Source: Desulfosporosinus acidiphilus SJ4 (GTDB lineage Bacteria; Bacillota; Desulfitobacteriia; Desulfitobacteriales; Desulfitobacteriaceae). Taken from it: a stretch of DNA of 64,000 nt. Of the stretch, positions 63,159 through 64,000 are shown in pieces. Within the stretch, counting starts at the first letter, position 1. Every line of letters starts with the position of its first letter. A program made the translations under genes and the position numbers. Below the pieces are notes generated by a model, which was given only the letters and a program-made list of their open reading frames with translations, had not been told where the DNA came from and did no database searches. The stretch covers positions 2,637,977 to 2,701,976 of the forward strand of contig NC_018068.1 of assembly GCF_000255115.2 (NCBI RefSeq), read 5' to 3'.

Positions 63159-63674
63159 CTAAAGGCCAATATAGTTAGTAATGTGTGCTAAATGATGATT
63201 ACCATGCCAGGCATATAACCCAATTCCCTTTCTAAGGCTTACGTCTCCGGCCTCTGGATGGCGAAATTGACAATTAAGTTCGGTGCCTGATAACGACCTC
63301 ATTAAAAAAGCCCATCTTTCATGTAGAGTTTCGATAAGCTTCAGAGAAACCTCGACTGGTAATGTTCGTGCGTCTTCAAGCTCTGCCCATAACGCTTCGT
63401 TATACGGCATTATTGTAGGGTTATTCTCAGTCAGTGCGAGTTTGAATCTTATGTAACCATTCATATGACTATCTGCTATATGATGAACAACTTGCCGGAT
63501 CGTCCATCCCCCTGGCCTGTAGGATGAATTTAATTGTTCCTTACTCAAATCTTTAACCGAATCAGCAAGCAAACGTGGCAAAACCTCGATTTGAGCAATC
63601 AAATTCTCAACTTGATCCAGACTAACATCTTCTGACATATTAAATTGACCGATGGGATACCTAAGTTTATCCAT
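63159..63674 (-). CDS. DinB/YfiT-like putative metal-dependent hydrolase (BstA type)
   Basis: 171 residues. LRYPIGQFNMSEDVSLDQVE at the start is characteristic of YfiT/BstA. Metal-site His residues appear in VVHHIADSHMNGYIRFKLAL and YAWHGNHHLAHI. BstA transfers bacillithiol to electrophiles in Firmicutes; here the role is inferred. AGGAGG precedes the ATG. Confidence 0.9.
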   Translation of the reverse strand: MDKLRYPIGQFNMSEDVSLDQVENLIAQIEVLPRLLADSVKDLSKEQLNSSYRPGGWTIRQVVHHIADSHMNGYIRFKLALTENNPTIMPYNEALWAELEDARTLPVEVSLKLIETLHERWAFLMRSLSGTELNCQFRHPEAGDVSLRKGIGLYAWHGNHHLAHITNYIGL

Positions 63675-64000
63675 AACTGAACATGACCTCCTTTTGGTTA
63701 ATCAATGGATTGCCTCCTTCAGTTCCTCAACATCGTAAAATATCCTGGTTGATGTTCCACAAAAACTTGATAAGAGCCATTTTATAATGCCAAGTCAGCA
63801 TATTTTAAAAAGTAATCAAAGCTTACATTTGTTACCTTATTGATACCTACTACTCCTATACATGCTGTGGCTTTTATACATTTCCCTTCATAATAATATG
63901 ATTTGTAAATACTCCATTTCTAACCCCTATATAGTTCATTTATTAACATTTTATCATATAATTTATTTTTATGGGGTATCAGACTACTCGCCCCCCTGGC
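63675..64000. other. intergenic, no gene seen
   Basis: AT-rich to the window end with no supported ORF or strong hairpin. It probably contains the promoter of the bstA-like gene. Confidence 0.5.

Overview
The window looks like an accessory, repeat-rich stretch of a low-to-mid GC Firmicute chromosome. The closest fit is the Peptococcaceae (Desulfosporosinus/Desulfitobacterium type). The evidence is AGGAGG-type ribosome binding sites, TTGACA/TATAAT promoters, a Bce-like regulator-plus-transporter block, bacillithiol-transferase and CopZ-like genes, and a tmRNA whose tag reads NENNYALAA. The genus is an inference. Coding density is low, and there is an unusual number of gene relics and mobile elements.

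Layout. 0-10.9 kb: methyltransferases, a PadR regulator with its membrane partner, a flavin reductase, an MBL hydrolase, a DJ-1/PfpI protein, several relics and a truncated group II intron. 10.9-13.7 kb: mostly non-coding, with a Phd relic, an MFS relic and one ywbE copy. 13.9-16.6 kb: a minus-strand operon (unknown protein, Gly/Ser-rich exported protein, ATP-grasp ligase, DUF350 membrane protein). 16.7-19.5 kb: a cyclase-family hydrolase, epimerase and DUF1254 relics, and an in-frame chimera of an ECF sigma factor with an anti-sigma-type C-terminus. 19.7-24.8 kb: response regulator, kinase, ABC ATPase and FtsX permease. 25-37 kb: DJ-1/PfpI with a WYL regulator, a two-component system next to two amidohydrolases, MFS plus MBL genes, a TetR gene, recombinase relics, and three copies of a ~300-bp repeat (family B). 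37-39.5 kb: CAT-like acetyltransferase, DUF2087, flavodoxin-like reductase and TetR. 39.9-41.5 kb: IS21 relics.

41.5-50.4 kb is the most striking part: about twelve small unrelated genes (acetyltransferases, SGNH hydrolase, pentapeptide repeat, YwbE, TIGR04076, lipoprotein and others). All lie on the minus strand and nearly all are separated by one copy of an imperfect palindromic repeat (family A), always in the same orientation relative to the genes. More copies lie at 7.8, 12.7 and 13.6 kb with the same relative orientation. The arrangement resembles an integron cassette array, but no integron integrase is visible.

51.2-60.8 kb is a nest of elements: an IS3-family element is interrupted by an IS1182-type element and by an IS21-family element (8-bp target duplication), and the IS21 istA gene is itself interrupted by a RIT element (three overlapping tyrosine recombinases, 39-bp terminal repeats). 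Immediately beyond is a tmRNA-like gene (minus, 60902-61252) that appears to lack the usual resume codon and has altered D- and T-loops. Its terminator region is the core of repeat family B. The window ends with an aldo/keto reductase, a CopZ-like Fe-S protein and a BstA-like DinB protein.

All calls come from reading the sequence; no database search was run.
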